From contig JAFTUG010000016.1 in the NCBI GenBank assembly GCA_017466365.1, positions 1 through 64,000 of the forward strand: a DNA stretch of 64,000 bases, read 5' to 3'. The first letter of the stretch is position 1, and the number at the start of each line of letters is the position of its first letter. The position numbers and the translations under genes are program-made. Of the stretch, positions 16,755 to 24,603 are shown one piece after another. Under the pieces are notes generated by a model. That model was not told where the DNA came from, made no database searches, and saw only the letters and a list, made by a program, of their open reading frames with translations. The DNA is from Clostridia bacterium. GTDB lineage: Bacteria; Bacillota; Clostridia; Oscillospirales; Acutalibacteraceae.

Positions 16755-18581
16755 ATGGCACAGCTTAAAATGTACTGGCTCAAGGGTACTCCCGTTGCGG
16801 ATTTAACCCTGCCCGAGGGCTATTCAATCGTAAATTATAAAGATGCATCCGACAAAATGCCGTGGGTTGAGTGCTGCAAAAACGGTCTTGAGGCAGACGA
16901 TGCCGATGAAAGCCGTTTTGATGACCGCATTACCAACCATGACGATATAAACATGGAAACCGACGTTTTCTTCATTGATTATGAAGGCGAGCATATAGGT
17001 ACCGCAACCGCCGTTTTCCATCCCGAGGATAACTGCGGCGAGCTTCACATGGTCGGAATCAGAACCGAATTCAGAGGCAAGGGTCTCGGAAAATATCTCA
17101 ACAATGCCTGCGTTAAAAAGCTTGCTGCGCAGGATGTTGACTATATTTATCTTACAACCGACGAATGGCGCATGGGCGCTGTAAAGAGCTATCTTACCGC
17201 AGGCTTTGTTCCCGTTGAATATGACGAGGGAATGAAGCAGCGCTGGGAGTGGATGCTTGCAGAGCTTGGCGTTGACTCGGTTGACATGGTGAATGAGGAT
17301 TGCTCATTCTGCAGAAAGCTCGAAAAAGCAAAAACCATCAAGGTCGGCGTTCTCGGTGTCGGCAGAGGCAGAAGCATGATTGAGTATTGCCGCGGTGTAA
17401 AGGGCGCAAAGACCGTTGCAATCTGCGATAATTATATTCCCATGCTTGACCTTGCAAAGAAGGATTACGAGGGCGAAGGAGTTACCTTTTATGATAACTA
17501 CGATGAGTTCCTGACTCATGCGGATATGGACGTTGTTGTGCTTGCAAACTATGCAACGGAGCATGCACCCTTTGCGGTCAAGGCTCTCGATAAGGGCTTC
17601 AACGTTATCAGCGAGGTTCTTCCCGTTCAGACAATGAAGGAAGCGGTTGAGCTTGTTGAGGCGGTTGAAAGAAGCGGCAAGAAGTATTTCTTTGCCGAAA
17701 ACTGCTGCTATATGCCCGCTCCCAAAAAGATGAAAGAGCTTTATGAGGAAGGCGCACTCGGTAAGTTTGAATACGGCGAAGGCGAATATATGCACAATCT
17801 CGAAGCAGACTGGCATATGCATACCCAGGGCAGACCTGACCATTGGCGAACCCTCATGCACGCTTTCTATTACTGCACTCATTCAATCGGTCCGCTTATT
17901 CATATCACGGGCTTAAGACCCGTCAAGGTCAGCGGATTTGAGGTCGCTTATAACGACAGAATGTACCGCATGGGAGCAAAGGCTGCACCCATCGGTCTTG
18001 AAATAATCACTCTTGAAAACGGCGCAGTTCTTAAGAGTGTTCACGGTATCGGCTGTGCAGGTCATTCCATCTGGTTCTCCATCAACGGTTCAAAGGGCAG
18101 AATGGAAACCGCCCGTGAAGATGCCGAAGCAGGCGACGTTCAGACTCTCTATGTCAACTGCGACGAAAATGAGGGTGATAACAACTCAAAGCCTTGTGTA
18201 AAATCAACCGGTGACAGTCTTTCAAAGCTCGCGGAAAGCTCTGGTCACGGCGGTGCAGACTATTATTTCATGCACAACGTTATCGAAGCACTCCGTGGAA
18301 ACGAAGCAGACACCATTGACGTTTATGAAGGACTTGATATGTTCCTTCCCGGTATGTTTGCTTATTTCTCGGCTCTTGAAGGCGGTATTCCCATGGAAAT
18401 CCCCAATCTCCGCAATCCCGAAGAAAGGGAAAAGTGGAGAAACGATACTCGCTGCACCGACCCCAAGGTTGCAGGTGATATGTTTATTCCCGGTTATTCA
18501 AAGGGTAACCCCGATATCCCCGAAGAAACATATCTCAGACATCAGGCTAAGTTCCGTGAAGAGATGTCAAAGAAACAATAA
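16755..18581 (+). CDS. GNAT acetyltransferase fused to a Gfo/Idh/MocA oxidoreductase
   Basis: A 608-residue two-domain protein. Residues 1-about 185 form a GNAT domain (HMVGIRTEFRGKGLGKYL is the acetyl-CoA motif; YIYLTTDEWRMGAVKSYLTAGF is the C-terminal half). Residues about 195-608 form a complete Gfo/Idh/MocA oxidoreductase: a Rossmann motif VGVLGVGRGRSM, the conserved SEVLPVQTMKEA (EKP-equivalent), and AENCCYMPAPKKMKELYEEG with a Trp-rich HWR segment. The second half is clearly similar to the free-standing oxidoreductase at 54095. There is no stop or frameshift between the halves, so this is a true fusion. It likely oxidises a sugar or amino-sugar; a coupled N-acetylation is an inference. 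The transporter gene follows after 24 bases. Confidence 0.85.
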   Translation: MAQLKMYWLKGTPVADLTLPEGYSIVNYKDASDKMPWVECCKNGLEADDADESRFDDRITNHDDINMETDVFFIDYEGEHIGTATAVFHPEDNCGELHMVGIRTEFRGKGLGKYLNNACVKKLAAQDVDYIYLTTDEWRMGAVKSYLTAGFVPVEYDEGMKQRWEWMLAELGVDSVDMVNEDCSFCRKLEKAKTIKVGVLGVGRGRSMIEYCRGVKGAKTVAICDNYIPMLDLAKKDYEGEGVTFYDNYDEFLTHADMDVVVLANYATEHAPFAVKALDKGFNVISEVLPVQTMKEAVELVEAVERSGKKYFFAENCCYMPAPKKMKELYEEGALGKFEYGEGEYMHNLEADWHMHTQGRPDHWRTLMHAFYYCTHSIGPLIHITGLRPVKVSGFEVAYNDRMYRMGAKAAPIGLEIITLENGAVLKSVHGIGCAGHSIWFSINGSKGRMETAREDAEAGDVQTLYVNCDENEGDNNSKPCVKSTGDSLSKLAESSGHGGADYYFMHNVIEALRGNEADTIDVYEGLDMFLPGMFAYFSALEGGIPMEIPNLRNPEEREKWRNDTRCTDPKVAGDMFIPGYSKGNPDIPEETYLRHQAKFREEMSKKQ

Positions 18582-18605
18582 TTTCATAACGAAAGGAAGA
18601 TATAC

Positions 18606-20108
18606 ATGGAAGACAAAAAATACGTCAGCAAAAAAGAGCTGTGGATGTATGCTCTCGGCGCAGGCGGTCAGGGCATGATTTATGCCACCATGTCGGGCAA
18701 AATCAGCGACTACTATGTCAATGTTCTTCAGCTGCCTCTTATGTTTGTTCTTTTGCTTATGCTTCTTGCAAGAGTATGGGACGCAATCAACGATCCCATG
18801 ATGGGTATGATTGTTGACAGAAAGTCTCTTAAGAACGGAAGAATGAAACCCTATATCATCATCGCAACCCCGATTATTTCCGTTCTTACCATTCTCATGT
18901 TCCTCAGCCCGAACCTCGAACCCGTTCCCCTTATGATTTTCACCGCAATCGTTTATGTTCTCTGGGGTATGTCTTATACGCTGGCTGACGTTCCTTTCTG
19001 GACTCTCCCCAATGTTCTTACTCCGAACTCAAAGGAACGCAGTGATGTTATCTCGTTCACAAAGATTATCAACAGTATCGGTTCGGCAATCCCCGAGGTG
19101 TTCTTCTTCATTATTCCTCTTGTTGTCGGATTGTTCATCAACGAGGACACAAACCCCATTGCATTCGGCAAAATGAAGTATCTTATTATCGCAATCGCAA
19201 CTGTTGCAATCGGCGGTGTTATGTATGTCAACAGCTATTTCCACATCAAGGAAAGAGTTGTTCTTCCCGATAAGAAAAAGGTTCCCGGTCAGCCCGGCAG
19301 CCTTTCAAGAATTTTCAAGTGCAAGCCCCTCATGCTTGTTGTAATCATGGGTATTCTTTCAAGCGGCAGATATCTTGTTCAGGCTGCTGCAATCCATGTT
19401 GCTCGTTATTCTTTCTACATCGGACCTGAAATCACCGACGCAATGTCACTTGCAGAAAAAACAAAGGCATATGAAACAAGCGTTTCGGCTGTAAATACAC
19501 TTTTCCTTATCTGCACGGTTGTCGGTATGTTCGGCACAACTCTTCTCATGCCCAAGCTCATGAAGAAGTTTGACTACAAGAAAATTGTTATCACAACCTG
19601 TCTTGCAGGCTTTGCCGCAAGTGTTATAACAACCGTTATCGGTTATGTGACCGACCTTTCAAGCCTCTATATTCTCGCTCCGTTTATCATTGTTCAGTCT
19701 ATTCCTCTCGGCGTTATCAATGTTATCTCCTATGCGATGATTTGTGATAGCCTTGACTATATGGAGCTTACAACGGGCGTCAGAGAAAACGGTCTCGGTT
19801 CTGCTTGCCAGGGCTTTATCAACAAAATCGGCAACGCATTCGCAACCTGCGGAATTATCGTTCTCTATATGGTTATCGGCATGAATCCTCAGGATATGCT
19901 TTCAACAGAAACACTCAAATTTGCATTTGACATTGATTTCGGTCAGAGATTTGCAATGTTCTCTCTTGTATCACTTATTCCCGGTATCAGCATGCTTCTT
20001 TGCTCTCTTCCCATGTTCTTCTATAAGATTTCGGGCAAGAATAAAGAGAAGATGCTTGCAGACCTTAAAGCAAAGAGAGAAGCCGAAGGCTTTGCAATTT
20101 CAGAATAA
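18606..20108 (+). CDS. GPH-family sugar:cation symporter (MFS)
   Basis: Integral membrane protein of 500 residues with about 12 hydrophobic segments, of the glycoside-pentoside-hexuronide family. Typical signs are the early WDAINDPMMGMIVDR motif and DVPFWTLPNVLTPNSKERSD after helix 4, both GPH hallmarks. It imports oligosaccharides, glycosides or uronates with Na+ or H+. It sits 24 bases behind the GNAT/oxidoreductase fusion and 14 bases before typA, so it is probably in one transcript with the fusion and could supply its substrate. The sodium gradient from the decarboxylase at 32322-35843 is a possible driving force. Confidence 0.88.
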   Translation: MEDKKYVSKKELWMYALGAGGQGMIYATMSGKISDYYVNVLQLPLMFVLLLMLLARVWDAINDPMMGMIVDRKSLKNGRMKPYIIIATPIISVLTILMFLSPNLEPVPLMIFTAIVYVLWGMSYTLADVPFWTLPNVLTPNSKERSDVISFTKIINSIGSAIPEVFFFIIPLVVGLFINEDTNPIAFGKMKYLIIAIATVAIGGVMYVNSYFHIKERVVLPDKKKVPGQPGSLSRIFKCKPLMLVVIMGILSSGRYLVQAAAIHVARYSFYIGPEITDAMSLAEKTKAYETSVSAVNTLFLICTVVGMFGTTLLMPKLMKKFDYKKIVITTCLAGFAASVITTVIGYVTDLSSLYILAPFIIVQSIPLGVINVISYAMICDSLDYMELTTGVRENGLGSACQGFINKIGNAFATCGIIVLYMVIGMNPQDMLSTETLKFAFDIDFGQRFAMFSLVSLIPGISMLLCSLPMFFYKISGKNKEKMLADLKAKREAEGFAISE

Positions 20109-20122
20109 TTTTAAGAAAACAG

Positions 20123-21952
20123 GTGAACCCCTTGTCCAACAAAAAAGATTTGAGAAATATTGCTATCATTGCTCACGTTGACCACGGCAAAACAACCCTT
20201 GTTGACGAAATGCTCAAGCAGAGCGGAACTTTCCGTGATAATGAGCAGGTTGCCGACAGAGTCATGGACTCCAACGACCTTGAGCGTGAAAGAGGAATAA
20301 CAATCCTTTCAAAGAATACCTCCGTTCACTACAGAGGAACAAAAATCAACGTTGTCGATACTCCGGGTCATGCCGATTTCGGCGGCGAGGTTGAACGCAT
20401 ACTTATGATGGTTGACGGCGTTCTTCTGCTTGTTGATGCCTTTGAGGGATGTATGCCTCAGACGAGATTCGTTCTCAAAAAGGCACTCAACCTCAAGAAG
20501 AAGGTTCTTGTTGTTATCAATAAAATTGACCGTCCCAATGCACGCCCCTATGAGGTTGTTGACGAGGTGCTTGACCTCTTTATCGACCTGGGTGCAGATG
20601 AGGATCAACTTGAATTCCCCGTTGTCTATGCAAGTGCAAGAGACGGATATTCGAGCCTTGATCCCAATTGCAGAGAAGGTGATATGCAGCCTCTTTTCGA
20701 TGCGATTCTTGAAAATATTGATGCTCCCGAAGGAAATCCCGATGAGCCTTTGCAGGTTCTTTTCTCCAGCCTTGACTATGACGATTATGTGGGCAGAATA
20801 GGTGTAGGCAGAGTTGAAAGGGGCAAAATAAAGAAAAATCAGCAGATTACCCTCTGCAAAACCGACGGCACAACCCAGATTGTTAAGGTTTCAAGGCTTT
20901 ATCAGTTTGAAGGTCTTGCAAGAGTTGAGTGCGAAGAAGCCGAAGCAGGCGATATCATCTGCGTTTCGGGTATTGAGGGCATCAATATCGGTGAAACGGC
21001 ATGTGACCCCGAAAACGTTGAGGCTCTTCCTTTCATAAAGATAGATGAGCCTACCATTTCGATGAACTTTATCGTTAATGACAGCCCGTTTGCAGGCAAA
21101 GAAGGCAAATTTGTTACTTCCCGAAACATCCGTGACCGCCTTTTCAAAGAGGTTGAAACGAATGTCAGCATGAGAGTTGAAGAAACCGAAACAACCGACA
21201 CCTTCAAGGTTTCGGGCAGAGGCGAGCTTCATCTTTCAATCCTCATTGAAACAATGCGCCGTCAGGGCTATGAATTCCAGGTTTCAAGACCCAAGGTTAT
21301 CTTTAAGGAAATCGACGGTCAGCTCATGGAGCCTATGGAATTGCTTATCGTCGAAGTCCCCGAGCAGTATGTTGGCGCAGTTATTGAAAAACTCGGCTCG
21401 CGCAAGGGTGAGCTTGAAAATATGGGCGCCCGTGAAGGCGGCTCAACCCATCTTGAATTTAAAATTCCGTCAAGAGGTCTTATCGGCTACCGTGCCGAAT
21501 TCCTCACCGATACAAACGGCAACGGAATTATGAATCAGCTTTTCGACGGCTATGCACCCTATAAGGGAGATATCCAGACCCGTGAAAGAGGCTCGATTGT
21601 TGTTCACGAAACGGGCATGAGCACAGCCTACGGACTTTTCAACACGCAGGACAGAGGCAGACTCTTTATCCCTGCAGGCGTTGAGGTTTATGAAGGCATG
21701 ATAGTCGGCGAATGCGCCAAGAATGAAGATATAGTTTGCAACGTTTGCAAAACGAAGCATCTTACAAATACCCGTGCATCCGGCTCGGATGATGCTCTGC
21801 GCCTTGTGCCGCACAGCGTATTGAGCCTTGAGCAGTGCATGGAATTCATAAAGGATGATGAGCTTCTTGAGGTAACTCCCGATTCGCTCCGCCTTCGCAA
21901 GAGAATTCTTTCAAAAGAGCTTCGCATGAAGCAGCAATTCAAGAAAAAATAA
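20123..21952 (+). CDS. typA: translational GTPase TypA/BipA
   Basis: Ribosome-associated GTPase of the EF-G superfamily, about 609 residues, full length. G1 AHVDHGKTTL, G2 RGITI, G3 DTPGHADF, G4 NKIDRP, then domain II beta barrel, domains III and V and the TypA-specific C-terminal domain (YGLFNTQDRGRLFIPAGVEV). It supports 50S assembly and stress or cold adaptation. The first possible start is GTG at 20123; TTG at 20132 is better spaced from AGGTGA at 20121-20126 and may be the real start. There is no promoter in the 14-base gap, so it is either read through from the symporter or served by an upstream promoter I cannot see. Confidence 0.95.
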   Translation: MNPLSNKKDLRNIAIIAHVDHGKTTLVDEMLKQSGTFRDNEQVADRVMDSNDLERERGITILSKNTSVHYRGTKINVVDTPGHADFGGEVERILMMVDGVLLLVDAFEGCMPQTRFVLKKALNLKKKVLVVINKIDRPNARPYEVVDEVLDLFIDLGADEDQLEFPVVYASARDGYSSLDPNCREGDMQPLFDAILENIDAPEGNPDEPLQVLFSSLDYDDYVGRIGVGRVERGKIKKNQQITLCKTDGTTQIVKVSRLYQFEGLARVECEEAEAGDIICVSGIEGINIGETACDPENVEALPFIKIDEPTISMNFIVNDSPFAGKEGKFVTSRNIRDRLFKEVETNVSMRVEETETTDTFKVSGRGELHLSILIETMRRQGYEFQVSRPKVIFKEIDGQLMEPMELLIVEVPEQYVGAVIEKLGSRKGELENMGAREGGSTHLEFKIPSRGLIGYRAEFLTDTNGNGIMNQLFDGYAPYKGDIQTRERGSIVVHETGMSTAYGLFNTQDRGRLFIPAGVEVYEGMIVGECAKNEDIVCNVCKTKHLTNTRASGSDDALRLVPHSVLSLEQCMEFIKDDELLEVTPDSLRLRKRILSKELRMKQQFKKK

Positions 21953-21961
21953 GGAGCTTAA

Positions 21962-22870
21962 ATGAACTCCACAACAAAAACGGCTGTCACTCTCGGCAGC
22001 TTTGACGGACTCCACAAAGGACATACAGCGGTTATTTCCTGTGCTTTTGAGATGCAGAAAAAGCACGGGTTTTTGCCCCTTGTTCTTTTGTTTGACAGGC
22101 ATCCCATGCTGACTATTGCGGGAAAATCGCCCGATATGATTTTGCAGCCCGAGCTGCGCGATGAGTTAATTGCCCGTCTCGGAGCAGGCAAAAGAATAGT
22201 TTCTTTCAGAGAAGTCAAGGATATGTCATGCCGTGAATTCTTTGAAAAAATCCTGATTGAAAAGCTCAATGCAGGCGGCGTTTGCTGCGGCTGGAATTAC
22301 CGCTTCGGCAAAAATAACGAGGGCGGAATCGAAGAACTCAAAGCTCTCTGCTCGGAGCACGGAGTTGAGCTTAAAGTGACACCGCCCGTTGACTTCGGCG
22401 GCAAGCCTGTCAGCTCAACCCGAATAAGGCAGGCGGTTGAAAGCGGAGATATTTCCCTTGCCAACTCAATGCTCGGCAGGGAATTCCGCTATAAGCTTAC
22501 CGTTGTTGACGGTCAGCACAGAGGCAGGCTTATCGGTGCTCCAACGATTAACCAGCGGTTTGACAGCGGATTTGTGAAGCCGAAAAAGGGCGTTTATGCT
22601 TCTGTTACGGTTGTTGACGGCAAGGAATTTCCTTCGGTTACAAACATCGGTCTGCGTCCTTCATTTGAAAACGAGGATTTTCGCAGCGAAACCTGCATTT
22701 TAGGCTTCAGCGGTAATCTTTACGGTCAGGAAATTGAAGTAAGATTGCTTCAATATCTGCGTGACGAAACAAAATTTGACTCGATGAACGAGCTTTCGGA
22801 ACAAATCGGAAGGGATGCGGAAAAATCCGCAGAATTTTTTGAGAAGAGAGGCGGAAACGGCAATGTATGA
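21962..22870 (+). CDS. ribF: bifunctional riboflavin kinase / FAD synthetase
   Basis: RibF, 302 residues, makes FMN and then FAD from riboflavin and ATP. The N-terminal adenylyltransferase has LGSFDGLHKGH (the family's G-x-F-D-G-x-H-x-GH), WNYRFGKNNEG and SSTRIRQAV; the C-terminal kinase domain shows GAPTINQRF and KKGVYASVT (PTAN-equivalent reads PTIN) and RPSFE. It follows typA after 9 bases and overlaps the glycosylase gene by 8 bases. The flavoprotein at 26393 is one user of its product. Confidence 0.95.
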   Translation: MNSTTKTAVTLGSFDGLHKGHTAVISCAFEMQKKHGFLPLVLLFDRHPMLTIAGKSPDMILQPELRDELIARLGAGKRIVSFREVKDMSCREFFEKILIEKLNAGGVCCGWNYRFGKNNEGGIEELKALCSEHGVELKVTPPVDFGGKPVSSTRIRQAVESGDISLANSMLGREFRYKLTVVDGQHRGRLIGAPTINQRFDSGFVKPKKGVYASVTVVDGKEFPSVTNIGLRPSFENEDFRSETCILGFSGNLYGQEIEVRLLQYLRDETKFDSMNELSEQIGRDAEKSAEFFEKRGGNGNV

Positions 22871-23435
22871 AACATGGGAACAGCTTAAGGCTGAATGCAT
22901 GGAGTGCAGAAAATGCGCACTTTGCGAAACGAGAACAAACCTTGTTTTCGGTGTCGGCAACGAAAATGCCGAAGTTATGTTCATCGGAGAAGGGCCGGGT
23001 GAAAACGAGGATTTGCAGGGAGAGCCGTTTGTCGGCAGAGGCGGAAAGCTGCTTGATAAGTATCTTGAAGCGATTAACCTTGACCGCAAAAAGAATATCT
23101 ATATTGCCAATATGGTAAAATGCCGTCCCCCGAAAAACCGTGACCCTCTTCCCGAGGAGCAGGAGCATTGCATAGGCTGGCTGCGTGAGCAAACAAGGCT
23201 TATCCGCCCCAAAATCATAGTATGCCTCGGCAGGATTTCGGCGCAGAGACTTATTTCAAAGGATTTCAAGGTTACAAAACAGCACGGTGATTTCATCGAA
23301 AAGGGCGGAATTCTTTTTATGGGCACATTTCACCCCGCCGCACTTCTTCGCAATCCCAATCAGAAGCCCGATGCGCTTGAGGATTTTCTTGCGCTCGAGA
23401 AAAAAATCAAAGAGGTCTGCGACCATACATATTAA
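22863..23435 (+). CDS. uracil-DNA glycosylase, family 4 (4Fe-4S)
   Basis: A 190-residue base-excision repair enzyme removing uracil from DNA. Four cluster cysteines are recognisable (C-x-x-C in CRKC near the N-terminus and C-x16-C from VKCRPPKNR to EEQEHC), with catalytic motif A GEGPGENEDLQGEPF and motif B TFHPAALLRNP. The ATG at 22863 overlaps the end of ribF; the frame is open upstream to 22815 but that part lies within the ribF coding sequence and has no ribosome site. The length fits the compact family 4 enzymes. Fe-S supply would come from the Suf-like pair at 27571-29220. Confidence 0.93.
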   Translation: MYETWEQLKAECMECRKCALCETRTNLVFGVGNENAEVMFIGEGPGENEDLQGEPFVGRGGKLLDKYLEAINLDRKKNIYIANMVKCRPPKNRDPLPEEQEHCIGWLREQTRLIRPKIIVCLGRISAQRLISKDFKVTKQHGDFIEKGGILFMGTFHPAALLRNPNQKPDALEDFLALEKKIKEVCDHTY

Positions 23436-23501
23436 AATTAAGAATTTTGTCGTTTTTAGTAACTTTTTACTAAATTATTTTTCAATGTGTGAAAAAAGTT
23501 G

Positions 23502-23530
23502 TTGACAAAATTCAAAAATTGGCTTATTAT
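23502..23530 (+). promoter_or_regulatory. sigma-A promoter of the sigma-factor gene
   Basis: Near-perfect: -35 TTGACA (23502-23507), 17-base spacer, -10 TATTAT (23525-23530), 33 bases before the GTG start at 23564. Confidence 0.8.
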
Positions 23531-23563
23531 ATAGCATACAAGGATTTTGAGAGGTAGTTTATA

Positions 23564-24157
23564 GTGCGAAAACAGAAAAAATCTTTGGCTTATGAAGAGC
23601 TTGCCGTGCTTGCCGCTAACGGTGACGATGAGTCCATGGCTCTTCTGATTTCCGCAATAACCCCCATTGCAACTGCAAAGGGCTATGCACATGCAAATTC
23701 CAGAGTTGCAGGTGATGACCTCACTCAAGAAGGTATGCTCGGATTCCTTGAGGCAGTCAGAAGCTTCAACCCCGAAAAGGGCAGCTTCAAGGCATATGCC
23801 GAAACCTGCATAAATAACAGAATTCTTTCTGCTGTTCGTGCAAGCTATAACAATAAAAATGCCGCTCTTTCAAAGGCGCTCCCCCTTGAAGAGGGTGCGG
23901 ATGAAATAAGCGGCGATGAGTCTGATCCTGTGAAGATTGTTTCTTCAATGGACGGATTTGAATATATCACAGGTCTTATCAAAAGCAGTCTTTCTGATTT
24001 GGAAAGGCAGGTCATTATTCTTCGTTTTTTCGGTTTCAGCTATGCGGAAATTTCCGCAAAGCTTGCTTGCAGCGAAAAAGCTGTTGACAATGCTTTGCAG
24101 AGAAGCAGAAAAAAGATACAGGAAAAACTCAATAAAGATGATAACACTCCGGAATGA
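23564..24157 (+). CDS. sigma-70 family RNA polymerase sigma factor (SigH-like)
   Basis: A 197-residue sigma factor. Region 2 carries AGDDLTQEGMLGFLEAVRSFNPEKGSFKAYA (positions about 48-78, split here), the core-binding and -10 recognition part typical of sporulation/SigH-type factors; region 4 is the helix-turn-helix LSDLERQVIILRFFGFSYAE and following. It lacks region 1.1 and region 3, so it is an alternative factor. GTG start with GAGAGGTAG upstream. It could be the SigH equivalent that opens sporulation, but no clear proof of orthology is visible. A hairpin (24143-24162) overlaps its stop codon. Confidence 0.82.
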   Translation: MRKQKKSLAYEELAVLAANGDDESMALLISAITPIATAKGYAHANSRVAGDDLTQEGMLGFLEAVRSFNPEKGSFKAYAETCINNRILSAVRASYNNKNAALSKALPLEEGADEISGDESDPVKIVSSMDGFEYITGLIKSSLSDLERQVIILRFFGFSYAEISAKLACSEKAVDNALQRSRKKIQEKLNKDDNTPE

Positions 24158-24162
24158 GTGTT
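24143..24162 (+). terminator. hairpin over the sigma-factor stop codon
   Basis: AACACTC (24143-24149) pairs with GAGTGTT (24156-24162) around a 6-base loop. The following sequence is A-rich rather than T-rich, so it may be an attenuator or processing signal ahead of the tRNA-like element rather than a strong terminator. Confidence 0.35.
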
Positions 24163-24169
24163 AAAATAT

Positions 24170-24233
24170 GCCCCCGTAGCTTAAAGCAGAGCGTTGTTCA
24201 ACAAAGGTGACGGTGCGATTCCGTCCAAGGGCG
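24170..24233 (+). ncRNA. tRNA-like element without an anticodon arm
   Basis: The segment folds on the tRNA plan: a 7-position acceptor stem (24170-24176 with 24226-24232; five pairs, two C-A mismatches), T and A at the U8 and A9 positions (24177-24178), a 4-bp D stem (24179-24182 with 24189-24192), and a perfect 5-bp T stem (24209-24213 with 24221-24225) with the 7-base loop TGCGATT. Where the 17-nt anticodon arm should be there is only an 11-nt mini-hairpin (24194-24204), so there is no anticodon. There is no encoded CCA. It lies 32 bases upstream of the zinc-ribbon gene, in its presumed leader. It could be a decayed tRNA or a tRNA-mimicking regulatory leader. Confidence 0.5.
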
Positions 24234-24265
24234 AAAAATATACTTTTCAAGCGAGGTTAAAAACA

Positions 24266-24544
24266 ATGTACGAAGACAAAACTCTCATCTGTAAGGAATG
24301 CGGCAATGAATTCACTTTCACAGCCGGCGAACAGGAATTCTATGCTGAAAAAGGCTTTGTAAACGAGCCCCAGCGCTGCAAGGCTTGCCGTGACGCACGC
24401 AAGAACGCAGTTCGTGGTGAGCGTGAATGGTTTGAAGCAACATGTGATTCCTGCGGTGGAGTTGCAAAAGTTCCCTTTAAGCCGCGTGAGGACAGACCTG
24501 TTTTCTGCAGCGAGTGCTTTGCAAAGAAGCAGGAACAGGCATAA
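24266..24544 (+). CDS. small double zinc-ribbon protein
   Basis: A 92-residue protein with two Cys4 modules: CKECGNEFTFTAGEQEFY then CKACRDARK in the first half, and CDSCGG then CSEC in the second. This matches the small zinc-ribbon family common in Clostridia with no established function; nucleic-acid binding is plausible from the fold. The ATG at 24266 is preceded by GAGG (24253-24256). The frame is open upstream to 24194, but that would be translation through the tRNA-like element and is not favoured. Confidence 0.8.
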   Translation: MYEDKTLICKECGNEFTFTAGEQEFYAEKGFVNEPQRCKACRDARKNAVRGEREWFEATCDSCGGVAKVPFKPREDRPVFCSECFAKKQEQA

Positions 24545-24570
24545 TTTAATTAGAACTTAATTAAATGCCA

Positions 24571-24596
24571 AAGCCCGTCTCGAAAGAGGCGGGCTT
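24571..24596. terminator. bidirectional terminator
   Basis: 11-bp stem (24571-24581 with 24586-24596) with one G-T pair and a GAAA tetraloop, between the convergent zinc-ribbon and acyl-CoA ligase genes; A/T tracts on both sides. Confidence 0.85.
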
Positions 24597-24603
24597 AAAA
24601 TTT

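Noticed and set aside
24143-24165. Strong rho-independent terminator after the sigma-factor gene
   Set aside because: The hairpin is followed by A-rich, not T-rich, sequence and overlaps the stop codon, so it is listed only as a weak structure.
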